Source: Diphasiastrum complanatum
Lineage: Eukaryota > Streptophyta > Lycopodiopsida > Lycopodiales > Lycopodiaceae
NCBI GenBank assembly: GCA_029204225.1
Contig: CM055092.1
Span: 27,634,320 to 27,698,319 of the forward strand
Length of the DNA stretch: 64,000 nt
Direction: 5' to 3'
Positions 1 through 11,200 of the stretch are shown piece by piece. The position numbers and the translations under genes are program-made. The first letter of the stretch is position 1; each line of letters opens with the position of its first letter. Below the pieces are notes generated by a model. That model saw nothing but the letters and a program-made list of their open reading frames with translations. It did not search any database and had not been told where the DNA came from.

Positions 1-58
1 ATTCTGATTTGTTGCCAAAGCTTGGAAATTCTCAGGTTGCATTTGGAATTCTCACCTA

Positions 59-1361
59 GTGCTTTGCTCAACGTCCTATTTTCTACGTTGCGTATCTCCT
101 TCACCTGATATAATATCCTTACTTCGAGATTTTGATGATACTTTATTGGGCGTATTTGGTCGTCTTTCGGGACGAGGAACCTTTGACACTTGTGAAGGTC
201 AGTTTTGTAAGCGGCAAATTTCTCTTCCTGCTTCCTCTGGTGGTGTTGGCCTTGTATCTACTGCTTGCATTGCACCAGCCGCTTTTCTCGGAAGTTGGGC
301 TCTTGTTGCCTCTGCACTAGTCTCCAGGTTTCAGCAGGGTAACCAGCCTCTTCTTCTTGATACAGTAGCTGTGGAGACTGGCAATTTTGCTTATCAACAA
401 GCTCTACGCACTGTTCGGGATTTACCTCCACCACTTGTACAACTTTTTGTGCTTCCCTTTGAATCTTTGGTGACAAATCAACAACGAGTTTTTCAGAAGA
501 CTATTATGGGGCATCTTCACTCTTATTTCTTCGGTCAACTTATCAAAGATTCACCTTCTGATGCAGTTCGAGCTCGTCTTCTATCTTGTGCTGGTCCAGG
601 TGCTGGGGCTTGGTTGGTTGCACGTCCAGTTCTTCCACTATTGAGACTCAATAATGACTTGTTTATAACTGCCCTTCGAACCAGATTGGGACTTCCACAT
701 CCAATGTTAATTGGTATCTCTAAGTTTTCATGTGGGCATGTATTGGATTCCTTGGGTACTCATCTTATGCGTTGTCCATCATGTGGAGAACGTATTGTTT
801 CACATGATTCCATTCGTGATGCCCTGACTGCTATTGCTCATGATAGTGGCTTTCATGTTGTTCGAGAGCAAACACATTTTACCAGGGCCTTCATCGCAAT
901 CTACCCGATGACGAGTTGACCTTGTTCTCTCGCGTGATGGAATTCGTACTCCGGGAGATGTTGTAATTGTTGATCCCTCTCGTCAGGACCTTCTTCGTCG
1001 TTCTTCCACCACGCAAGGGGCCGCTGCATCTCATGCAGTTCAAGAAAAGGAACGAGATTATAATGTTCGTGCACCTGGTGAAAATTTCATCCCCTTTGCC
1101 TTGGAAACTTATGGTTGTCTTCACAAGAAATTTATTGATTTTTTATTTTTATGTGCGGAGCTTATGGTGAAACGCCAAGGACAAAACATTACCTTACCTT
1201 CCGTTATTATTTATTTCTACCGCCAGCATATTTCTATAGCATTACTACGTTCACAGGCGATTTCAATTCTTCGACGAGCTCAGTTTGCAGGAGCGGCTGC
1301 TTCAAAGCTTCCTACATTACCTATAGTTAGTGATTTACATCAGGCAGTTGGTTTTGAGTAA
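59..1361 (+). pseudogene. Non-LTR retrotransposon ORF2 tail (zinc knuckle plus restriction-like endonuclease), frameshifted
   Basis: An open frame from 59 to about 885 continues in another frame from about 886 to 1361, so one frameshift and one TGA (909-911) break it. The first part has a Cys/His knuckle around residues 225-242 of the open frame (SCGH, LGTHLMRC, CG), followed by an SHDSIRDAL helix and GFHVVREQ. The second frame continues with RVDLVLSRDG and GDVVIVDP, then FALETYGCLH and FYRQHISIALLRSQA. A knuckle followed by a V-D-L then D-V-V-I-V-D core is the arrangement of the PD-(D/E)XK endonuclease at the C-terminus of restriction-endonuclease-type LINE proteins. The reverse transcriptase core is not in the window; it would lie upstream of base 1. 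The link to a LINE clade is inferred from this layout. I could not assign the clade and no poly(A) end is obvious. Confidence 0.55.
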
Positions 1362-1790
1362 TTAGTTTACTATTTTATTTTTGACTAACATCGAGCAGTT
1401 GGTTTTAAGTAATTAGCTTACTATTCTAAGTTTAACTTAGCTTTTAGGTAGCTTAATTCGTTTCTGTTGTTCTACGGTATTTTACTTTAAATACTTTAAT
1501 CTTCTTGTTTGATCTACATCATTTTTAATAAAATCAAGGTTGATTATTATTGTTGAGATATAGCTTTGAACCATAGTTCATTGTTGGATGAGGGTGTGCC
1601 CTAAAAGTGGACCACATGTTATATGGACACGTGTCAGCATTTTTATTGGTGCGTGCCACAAAGTGGTATAGGGTATAGAGCCCGAAGAGCAACGCAATAA
1701 AGCCCACCAGCGAAACTGAAGCAAAGAGAATAGGGTGCAGATTTTGACGAGAGAGGGAAGCAGAGCGAGAGAGGGAGGAGGGAGGGAGCG
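1362..1790. other. Spacer and likely 5' leader of EFG1
   Basis: No supported gene. The last 40 bases before the EFG1 start are purine-rich (GAGAGAGGGAGGAGGGAGG-type) and probably belong to its 5' untranslated region. A short block, GCAGTTGGTTTTGAGTAATT and its near copy, is duplicated at about 1343-1413 at the end of the LINE remnant. No TATA box could be assigned with confidence. Confidence 0.4.
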
Positions 1791-4700
1791 ATGGGGATGG
1801 GGCATGGGAGCCATGGCAGGAGGCCAGCAGTGGGACGCTCTCCCTTTTCCAAATCCGGCGTGAAGCAGCAGCAGCAGCAGCACAAGAAGAAGAAAGGACC
1901 TCTGCATCTCCATGCCAAAGGCATCGACAAGAGCAAGAAAAAGAAGCCAAAGACGGTTTCAATCAAAAACCAGATTCGTTCAGTTGAGCGTCTTCTGAAA
2001 AAGGTCAAACAAACTCGAAAACCAACGAATAATATAACCACTTCTCTGCTCTCTAATTTCCAAACCTCATAGTTATGCTTTTTTACATTCTTCTCAACCT
2101 CTATAGAATAATGCGTATCTATCATAATAATAATGGAGCAGTGCAGTGGAACCGAATCAAACGATAGATGCTTCAACTGCGCAGTTCCCAGAGCCCCATC
2201 AATGATCCTTATTACAGAACCCTAGCTAGAAGTTTTTCCCTAAGAGTCATTCTGAAAAGGAGGCATGGATAACAGAGCATAAAAATGATCAAAGCAGACC
2301 TTTCGATTGTCATACTCAGCAAGTCTCACTTTCGCTGTAAACTAGTGAACACATAGATCAACGCACATTTGTACAGAACGCGTATCAATGCTAGAACGGA
2401 ATGACAAAAAACGTAATTCTAGAACCTGTAGCACAATGCGTACGTGATGCTTCTGTGTTCTGTGCATTTGTAAATTTAATGCTCCGAACAGTTTTCTGGT
2501 TTGGATGCCAAAAGTGGATACTTAATGTATCAAACAGCTTTTTGATTTGGATGCCAAAAGGAAAGCCTGCTATGTTGTACACTGTTCAGAACATCAAGCA
2601 ATTTTGGACGGATTTATTAAAGTTTTTGTTGGAAGAAACCTGACTTGTGGTAAATACTAACTCTTGAAACTTGAATGTCAATTTTTGTGGTATTGAAACA
2701 AATATTTTCTAAAAGTCAGTCTTTTGGCGGTAGAAACGAGTGAACCTAAATCATCTTGACCCTCTAGTTCACTCTTGAGGGGCACACCCCCAAAGTTTTG
2801 AAAGCTTAGCAGATCGAGATACAACCTGTGGAAGGGAGCAAAACCTTTTCAAGGCAGATGTTTGTTGGAAAGTGAAGTGGGTTTTTACAGAGCATCTGTT
2901 TTGAAACAGAATTTACCAAGAGAAATTAAAGATGCTCAAGAGAAGCGCTTAGCAGAATTGAAGAAGGAAGCTGATCTTCATGCTACATCAGAGCTAGAGC
3001 GAAAGATGGCAGTGCGGTACCGGAAAGTCAAGTTTTTTGGTAAGCTGAACAAAAAGTAAATAAATTTTTTTAGTCAACAGAAGTGCTTAGTAGCACATTG
3101 TTTCCATCCTTTTGAGGAAGTGCTTTTTTTGTGCCTAAGGCAGAGCGAAGGAAAATTGAGAGGATGATACGTCGCCTTGAAAAGCAGCAAAGAGTGCTGG
3201 CTGATCAAGTTGTAGCTGAGAATTCTGAACAAGCAGAAAATATTTCTCAACAGCTGGCACAGCTGCAGGAAGATCTTGAATATGTTCGAGTAAGCTATAT
3301 TTTTTTGCTTGTGATGAGGCTTCATAACTGTTACGTCTGTGATATCTAGTCTAGATGTAGTTTAGAAGCTTTGGAGCATTTTTTTCTGCTGACATATTCA
3401 AGCTATTTGTGCAGTTTTTCCCAAAGACAGAAAAATATGTTTCTTTATTTATGGGGAATGAGGATGATTCTGTGGCTGCTAGAAGGATAGTACTCAGGGA
3501 GAAAATAAAAGTGAACCTCGCAGCTGCAGCAGCCACTGGAGTTGAACTAGAAGGTTTGGTAGCCCAATTTGTTGATTGACATTTAGATATGAATAGAAGT
3601 TGCTCATGGTCTGGTTAGTATTTAAGGGTTTTTGTGCTCTATGATTACTTTTCCATTTATTCTAACCTCTTCAGTGCTTAAATTTGGCATCAATTATAGT
3701 TGCTTTTGAAATTGCAGAAACTGGAAGCGAGGATGATCTACAGTTGGATATTAGTGAAGATGACTTTTTTCTGTCTGGTAAAGAGAGTGGTGATGCAGAT
3801 GCAGATGATGAGTGGACTGACAAAAGCCTGAGGTAAATCAAGTATTCTGAAGATTTGGGTCCTATTTGGATTGCTATGATGAAAGTTATGGTCACTGTTA
3901 AAATTGAATGTCTCATGTCGACTTCGGTTCTTCTCACTGCAGGTTTGAGGAGAGGAAACTAAAAGAGAAGCTCCCTCCACAGAATCTGAAACCTTTTGCA
4001 AAGAAGTTTAAAGAGTATGGAAGCCAAAGTTTGGCCAACTTAGGGATGAATATGGACATCCCTAGAAAAGCATTCACTAATCTATCAGCCACTGGGAAAT
4101 TTCATGTTAAGTTTTATCTGCAACTATCAAGCCATTCTTTATTCTATTTGTTAGAAAGTGCACTTGATTTCTCAAGCTTAAAAAAGTATGGATTTTGCAA
4201 AGGAATTTTTGAGAGTTAAGCTTTGCTTGTTATAGAGGGATCTTATTATATGTAGGAATATGTGAAGGCGATGGAGTTTCCTTTGAAGATATTAACCCAA
4301 ATTAAACCCCACAGAGTACTGTTTTTAAGTTTTGGATTTTATTTTGTAAATGCTTGACTACAGTCGATCTTGGCTAGAAGTTACGCCTATAATTGCTAAT
4401 CCTTTGTACTAGGTTTTTTTACAAAGGAAAAGTGTAAACTGTTAATTGCTAAAAACAATTACTCCATCCTTTAAGAACCTGACTTGGATAAGTATTAACA
4501 ATACATATAAGCATGGTATCAAAAAACCATGAATGTGCACTTCATGGCCCCCACTAGCTCACTGTCATATCTCCATGCTTTTCGTTTGAACAAGCCCTCC
4601 AATCAATGACGTCATTTAATAAGTGGTGGCCTTCAGCAGCTTTTTTTTTCAATGAGCCTCTAATTTCTAGGTCCATCAATCCAGTCACCACTCACCGACC

Positions 4701-5548
4701 TAATGTCTCACTGCTTATAATTTCTGACACGTGATATCCATATTCCGTATACATTATTGTGATAAATTTTCTTAATGGTGCTCAGTAGATGCTATTTGCA
4801 AGTATGTTACTTCCTTTTGCAGTGAGCCTCCTTATCTGAAATAATGTTAGCCCTCCCTAATGGTCAACTTTTTCATAAGACCTAACAATATTGAAAATTG
4901 ACTGTTCTTTATTCAGTTGCAGGGTTTAGGGTTTGTCAAGCTTTCTTGTGGTTGATCTTATTATCGATGGACACGTAGTCATCCCTTGTTTAACCTACAT
5001 ATAACCCCTCGGGTGGTATAGAAACTTAGCACAATGCAGAAATGATTACTGAATTTTGAGGAACCCCCTTCTTTTTGAAGATTTTATTAGCAGTGGGCAT
5101 TGAAGTTTTTTGTAAAATCATATTAGGGAGGCTTATGCTTGTATCTGGTTGGCTATTATTGGGCTTTGTCGAAGTAAGTTGGATTTTGAATGGAAACTTT
5201 GCAATGTAGAAAGGTCTTTCTGCCTTCTGGAGCTGACCTATGTGAATTACTTGGCAGATAACAAAGACAGCGAAGATGGTGGGTCCTACATCACATGGAA
5301 AGGCTTATTCCTCGTCCATGGTACAGTCAAATAATCACTCTTTTGACAGGCATAAGGGGATTGGTGGTAACACAAAATATCATAAACCATCTAGATTTAC
5401 AAGGACGAAGACAACTTCTTCAGGCACCAGCTCTGACATTCTGAGCAATGGAATTGACAAAGCTAGAGATGGTCAGCTTCCTACTTCAGGATCCGATCTG
5501 CAACAAAAAAGAAAACGCAAGCGTTCAAGACCAAAGAAGAAAAAGTAA
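1791..5548 (+). CDS. EFG1: rRNA-processing protein EFG1, seven exons, 398 aa predicted
   Basis: The predicted CDS joins 1791-2003, 2910-3039, 3144-3289, 3415-3553, 3718-3832, 3943-4105 and 5258-5548. All junctions are GT-AG and the phases agree; the total of 1197 nt encodes 398 aa. The N-terminus is basic, with a Gln run and Lys-rich stretches. The EFG1 core starts at about residue 58 (KNQIRSVERLLKK), crosses exon 1/2 into NLPREIKDAQEKR, and crosses exon 2/3 into RYRKVKFFERRKIERMIRR, exactly as the family requires. FFPKTEKYVSLF follows, then an acidic segment (SEDDLQLDISEDDFF) and a Lys/Arg-rich C-terminus likely to be a nucleolar signal. EFG1 proteins act in the nucleolus in early 18S rRNA maturation; that is family knowledge. 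Introns 1 (906 nt) and 6 (1152 nt) are long, the others about 100-165 nt. Retention of intron 2 or 3 would add stops. No disabling change was seen. It is the only intact host gene here. Confidence 0.9.
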
Positions 5549-8156
5549 CAGTATTGAAGGATTTTTCATACAGAAAACTTGCTTTTAAGGAGAACTTACG
5601 TTTTGAAGCTTTTGGGATAATTCGATGTTTTGAATATAAGACGTATAGAGTATCTGAAGACAGTCGTGAGCAAATTTCTATCAAACTAGAATAGTCTATA
5701 ATGAAGTCCCTTCTTGAATCTGAACTAGAATGAATTTCTTACTCTCATAACAATACACTGTCTGTCGTCTCCTTTGCGTTTATTACATCCTAAATGGTGG
5801 AAGCTGACTGACATGACAGCCTCATAGAATCTATCCAGCAAGAGCTTCATAGATGGTTGAGCAGCTATGTTCAAATTTAAAATCATGCACTTTCATCACC
5901 TTAATATCACTGAATTTTGCGAAACAAATCAAGTGGGAAATTGAAAATCTTGAGATTGAGAATGTATGACTTGGCTCTTCTTAACTAATTTGTACACTTT
6001 GTTTTTTCCCTCTTGTATATCCTCATTTGTGTGGCAGATTCGAAGAGGAAACCAAGTTTTAACTGATTTGTACACTTGCAAGATATGAAAAGTATGGCTA
6101 GCTTGCCATTTACATGCACATTTATTAGAGGTAAGGGTGAAGGGCATCCATCCTCTGGAATCACAATGGTGGTCTTAGTGTTTGTTAGAGAGTAATTGAT
6201 GAATTTATTCCAACTCGGGATGGATGATTGAGAGATTTTCCTAATTTGTACATTGCATCGATCCAAAATTAATAAATGCCAATTGTTATGCCACAAAAGT
6301 TTGATCACATTAAAATACGTAAGGTTTGGCTCTGTTTTCCTTCTCTCTTTAAACAAAACATCTAGGCTGCTGTCATGGAAAGGTCAAGATTTCAATGCTT
6401 TGTGTGTATCAACAACATTGAACTCTAAGAAATGTAGTGTCTCGAAAGACACATGATGAGAAGATCTCTTAACAAACTTATCCCATGGAGGATCTAAGCT
6501 CCTCATTTGATGCATGAAATCTAGACAAGATTTTTCCAATCACTTTAATATGTCCTAGTCAAAAGTAGTGATCTGTAAATAAAATGGTGGGAGGTGTTGA
6601 AATTTGGTTTTGAATTGTTAAAAGTTTTGTTTCATACAGTTTGTTTAGATGAACACAACAATTGATAAGACACCGTGGTGGAACATACCATATTGTGAGG
6701 CATATACTTCCATCTAGGTCATGATATTAACAATCACAGCTTGGTATAGTAGAAATACATGAAGAAACCTATAGTAGAAAGACGTCCTCTAAACCTATAC
6801 ATCGAGAAATTTTGGTAAGGGAATATGACAATTAGCAATAGTACTTGTTTAAAAATTTGAACATATAAATAAAGTACCAAAATTTTCCCTAAACTTATCA
6901 CTCACCTTCACAAACTTTTGAGACAAAAAGTTAAAAAAACATTGTGAGCATTAAAGAGAAAAATGATCTAGAGACCCATTTTTTTTAAAACTTAATTTTG
7001 TTTTTGAAAAAATGTGAAAATTTTGAATGTTAAATTTATAAGTACAATTAAAAAATACAAATATGTAACAACTTAAACTATCAGTTATTTATTTATAGTT
7101 TTATATTAAGCAAATTCCAATGTAATTATTGATTTAAAAAATTTCAAAATAATTTCAAGTTTTCAAATTTTAGAATGTTAAAATTTGAAAAACAACTATG
7201 AATTAAAGTTATTTGAATAGTTTCAAATTTCTAAGATCTACTTATATGTCAAAGAAAATCTAAAAACATATATATTTAACCTATTTAAAACTAATTATAA
7301 TGGCAAGAACATTTAATAACTTCAAATTGTTTGTTTTGAATAACGAAGATTAGATTAAAATTAAAAAGCTTATGAAATTTTGCTATTTGGAAGTTAAAAG
7401 TGCAACAAGACTTTCAACTTAAATTTCACTACACATTTGAAACTCATGCCTTATTGGAAAATGCTTTCAAACATATCACTTTTCTCAAATCTACAAGAAA
7501 ATTCTATTTATAGCACACTCCACAATGTTTGTGAATTCTCAAACTACTCTTATGTTTAAATTCAAATTTAAAATTTTAGAATTGATTTTTTTAGTATTTA
7601 ATATTTAATATTAAGCTTGAGATTTTTAAAATTTTAATATCTCAATCTAATTTTGAGTTTAATATATCTAAAATATTAAATCTTGAAAATTTGAAAATTT
7701 GAAAATTGAAATTTTGTTTTTTGAGTTTTGAAATTTTTAAATTTTTTGAAAATTTGAAATTGTGATTTAAAGAAAAATGAAGTTTTTTTTTTTTTAAAGT
7801 TTTCAATTTTCAAATTTTCAAATTTCTAAATATCAAATAATAAATATTTTTATTTTTAGGTTCTTAATATTTTAATATTTATTTTCGACTCAAGCATCAC
7901 AAAAAATATTGTGAAGAGGTGATTTGCTATGCCAGAAATAGCGAAAAGCACTTGTTTTTGCTGTGCTTGGCAAAGCACCTCTTTGCTACACCTCTTCGCT
8001 ATGCTCATAACAAAACCATAGCAAAGAGGTGAAGAGATGATTGATTATTCAGAAGAGTAAAATAAATTTTTTAAGAAATTGAAACTATAAAAAAATAAAA
8101 AAAACCTAGGATTCAAAAATCATTATGTTCCCAAAACTTTATCAAGTAAAACTTAC
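5549..8156. other. Gene-free AT-rich stretch downstream of EFG1
   Basis: No coding region or recognisable mobile element was found. The first few hundred bases probably include the EFG1 3' untranslated region. From about 6840 to 7880 the sequence is extremely AT-rich with many A and T homopolymers and repeated AAATTTGAAAATTT-like words, typical of old, decayed intergenic DNA. A hairpin region near 7911-8036 is listed separately. The open frames here are short and show no family motifs. Confidence 0.5.
7976..8031. repeat. Inverted repeat with related GAAGAGGTG words
   Basis: CACCTCTTTGCT (7976-7987) is the exact reverse complement of AGCAAAGAGGTG (8020-8031), separated by 32 bases. Related copies lie beside it: GAAGAGGTGATTTGCTATG from about 7913, and ACCTCTTCGCTATG in the loop. 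The cluster may be the end of a small inverted-repeat transposon, but no target-site duplication was identified. Confidence 0.5.
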
Positions 8157-9376
8157 CACATCATGTTTTCAGCTCCATGGGTGTGCTCTTTTGAAGATGC
8201 CACCAACACTGATGCTGTCTGTGCAGCATTGTGAAAAACAATGAATCTCCATAAACCGTCGTCAATACCTTGAAATCTGCAACCATCTTTGATATCTGTT
8301 TAAATGTAAATGTTTTTTCATCATTGATAGAATTCGGCAATCAAAATCCATAAGGAATATTAGCAATTGCAAGGCTGTAATCCTTCCGGGGCAGAATAGA
8401 TATCATCTCTTGTACATCTCCAACATAGACTTTATAGTAAAGAGGGTTTATTGTGTGATCATTATTCATAAATGTTTTTAATTCTTCAGACAGGGCATGG
8501 ATGTTTCTTTCTTGGCTGGGAATTTTGCAGGATCCACTAAGACTATGAATGGAACTAGAATGGCATGAGGATTAACTTTCATTTTTTTTTATTAAATTTG
8601 AAACATGCACATTATGAGGCGCCCGTACTTCGAGAGGTCTTCGCTGTGTACCTGGATCAACAAGTGGTCTATGAATTCTAGAAATTGGCAACTAAAAAAT
8701 ACCCAGGTTTTCTTCACTTTCTTCTTCAAATGAGCTGTGCTCTTTAGTTTATTCTTCTTTTTTGTTTTCTTTTGGTGGTCGTTTCTTTGATTTCTTGGAT
8801 CTGCACTTTCTTCTTGCACCTTGGTCTTCATTTTCTTAGGAGGTTCTTCATTGGCCGTAGCCTTTTCTTTGACGATCCATCCTCTATTGCAGGGGGTTCC
8901 AATGCAACTTCCTTGCTCACAAATGGACCAAGGCTGACGACCATATTAGTATAGTTAGATAATCATCGTGATAACATCGATGGAGAGCATAAATCAAATC
9001 AGCAAAGTTTCTCATTCATTGCAAACAATATCTTTGCTTTCTTTTGATTATCCAGTGTATCTAAATCATCCTCTCTTTCATAATCCACCCATGACACTGG
9101 GCCACAACATTTAGAATCTTTCATCTCTAGCTCGGTGATTGGCTTTCGACACATATAAAGCTTAATGCCATCTTCCTGATTATACTTGACGGCCCACTCA
9201 TAATTGAGACATCTGGACTTCACAGGTTTGGACACTCGAGGAGGGTCAGTGATTTTTTTTGATGGATCTTTCCTTGGAGGAGTCTGGGAATCATCCTCAT
9301 CTTGTTGACCAAACTTGAATTGGATGCGCTTTTGGGTATTGCTAGTATGCATCATTGTTATTTTCAAAAATGACAT
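8157..9376 (-). pseudogene. Beta-class DNA amino-methyltransferase-like gene, copy A (5' part, decayed)
   Basis: Reading leftwards on the minus strand, an open block 9376-8999 (125 aa) carries the family's N-terminal domain: WAVKYNQEDGIKLYMC, then SKCCG and WVDYE. A Lys-rich linker follows, then RRPLEVRAPHNVHVSNL, a one-base slip in a poly(A) tract near 8585, and NPHAILVPFIVLVDP. Further on come YYKVYVGDV, YSLAIANIPYGF (motif IV-like, NIPYG at 8347-8361) and FHNAAQTASVLVASS, ending in ATGTG followed by a GTAAG donor at 8156. The exon with the SAM-binding FxGxG motif is missing. The same blocks in the same order occur in copy B (10.1-11.2 kb) and copy C (43.9 kb). Stops and slips show that this copy is dead. 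N6-adenine and N4-cytosine specificity cannot be separated here. Confidence 0.65.
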
Positions 9377-9485
9377 AGATGCAAGGCAATAAATCTCAAA
9401 TCATAAAAAATAGTCAACAATGTATCACCTATGCTAAAAATACATTAAAAAATGCGTGATTTAGGCCATTTTGCATTCAGAATTT

Positions 9486-9658
9486 CGATACGATGTATCG
9501 TAATTCATGTTACAATCTTCATTATTTCTCATTACTTCAAGTTAAATAACAAACAAAATGCCAGAGTCCAACGTATGCGAAGGACAATAAATCGACATGA
9601 AGACATATCCTAATTTAACATAAACCAAAGTTGATCTGAGATAGTGATACGACGTATC
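9486..9658. repeat. Palindromes of the CGATAC...GTATCG type between methyltransferase copies
   Basis: CGATACGATGTATCG (9486-9500) and GATACGACGTATC (9646-9658) are near-perfect palindromes with 6-bp arms, 160 bp apart, lying between copies B and A of the methyltransferase-like gene. They resemble the TCGATGCAGTGCATCGA-type words upstream of copy C at 43.26-43.66 kb. Such repeated short palindromes are typical of subterminal regions of some DNA transposons. Confidence 0.5.
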
Positions 9659-9739
9659 GAGATCTTTGTTCACTACAAATCAATATCCAGCAACATATAT
9701 TCCCTAATGTATCAAGGAATATCTAGTAACATGTCAAGT

Positions 9740-11200
9740 AAGACCTTCTCAGCTGATTGAGAGGCTTGCCCATCATCAACGACATCAGTAGCCCTATTAG
9801 TGAAATCTTGAGGGGGCTCATTGATATCATCTCTCAACCAACTAGCTCCCCTTCTTCGTTTAGTAATGAGGGAACCGGTTCAGATGAGGCACTTTGGAAC
9901 CTCTCACTATTGTCGACTGCTCGAGCCCCAACTTCCTGATCTTCATCTAGAAGTTCTCAAATAGCAGCCACTCTCATCTCAATATAGGTTGCCTGGACTT
10001 CATCTACTTCAACAGCCACACAATTCCTGTTTTACTTAAGGGCACAGTCAGTGGTAGTACCTACAAAACAAAATTATATACGAAATTTAATAATCAATTA
10101 TAAGAACTAAGCTGAAGCAAAGAAAGACATCTTCATACCTGTTCCTGCAAACATGTCCAAAATCCAATCATCCTCATTTGAAAACATATCAATCAACTTA
10201 TTGATTAATCTCTGAGGCTTTTGGTACGGGTTAACCAAACACCTGTCACCCCCTAAGTGTCTCAATTTTCGGGTGACAGCTGGACAAGAAATCACATTAC
10301 TACATTGCTCATTGCAATGAATCCGCAATCTCTTTTTCTCATGGGCATCGTAGTACCCCACGGTCATCATTTTGAAAGAACTGATTTAGTCGGCAGACCA
10401 GTAGATTTGTTTTGTTCCTGCATATGTTCAATATTCAGACATACACTTTCAAACATTAATTAGATCAAACCATCACAATCTGTAATTAAAATGACATACC
10501 ATACAAGGTGCTTAATAGCATGACATGTAGCTTTCACAGATGCAATGACTGATGACGACTGAGCCACGCTATGAAAATCACACATCTCCATAAAGAAGAT
10601 GTTGTCAAGACAGCAAAATCGGTTACCAGCTTCATTATTTGAGGGTAAGGAAATGGGTTCAAGTCATTAATAGAGCCAGGCATTTTGAAACCATATGGAA
10701 TATCCGCAATGGCAAGAGTATACTCATGCTTTGGGACATCGTCCAGCAATTTTGAGACATAAGAATAAACAATCTAATAGGTAAATGTCCTCATCGGATC
10801 CAAAAGACAAGTGAAGATTTTATAATCTTCGGACATTGGCGGGAGGGAATCTTTTAACTGAATCCTCATTCGTTCTTCCTTAGCCCTCTGTATATGCGAC
10901 AGAAAGTTTGGAGGGCAATCCAAGTCCTCTCCTACCTTTGCCTTCTTAGGATGTAAGACCACAACAACAGATGTATATGCCTAATCATACATTATAAAGA
11001 GCTCACACAAAAGATAAATATGGTTTAGTGCGTCCCATATAGGAATGATCATCACAAATACTGATGGGGCGCGTCGATTCAATATCGCAAGGAAAAAGAA
11101 TCTTAAAATCATGACGACATTATGAATATTTCTCTGATATGTATGGCCTATCCCAATCAATCTCAGCCATACATTTGTCAAGAAAAGAATTGAAGTTTGG
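9740..11200 (-). pseudogene. Beta-class DNA amino-methyltransferase-like gene, copy B, with both catalytic motifs and two introns
   Basis: Minus strand, three exon pieces: about 11200-10500, 10417-10139 and 10060 to about 9740. Exon 1 includes FLDKCMAEIDWDRPYIS, RPISICDDHSYMGR and YTLAIADIPYGFKMPGSIND (motif IV-like, DIPYG at 10690-10704). Exon 2 includes TVGYYDAHEKKR, CPAVTRKLRHLGGDR, NPYQKPQRLINKLI and WILDMFAGTG (SAM-binding motif I). Its GT donor interrupts the final Gly codon, and exon 3 resumes as TTTDCALK, NRNCVAVEVDEVQATYI. Motif IV before motif I is the beta-class order of N6-adenine/N4-cytosine DNA methyltransferases. The usual DPPY reads DIPY, so activity is uncertain. At least four in-frame stops and shifts exist (TAG after MRTFTY, TAA after ALK, TGA after MRVAAI, a frame change in exon 2). 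The N-terminal domain of copy A is absent. Both introns have GT-AG ends, so this is a nuclear gene, not organellar or contaminating bacterial DNA. Confidence 0.7.

Noticed and set aside
9757-9939. Plus-strand open frame of 60 aa
   Set aside because: It is the antisense of exon 3 of methyltransferase copy B.
8157-11200. Bacterial contamination as the source of the methyltransferase genes
   Set aside because: GT-AG introns at matching positions, plant-type decay and neighbouring plant retroelements rule it out.
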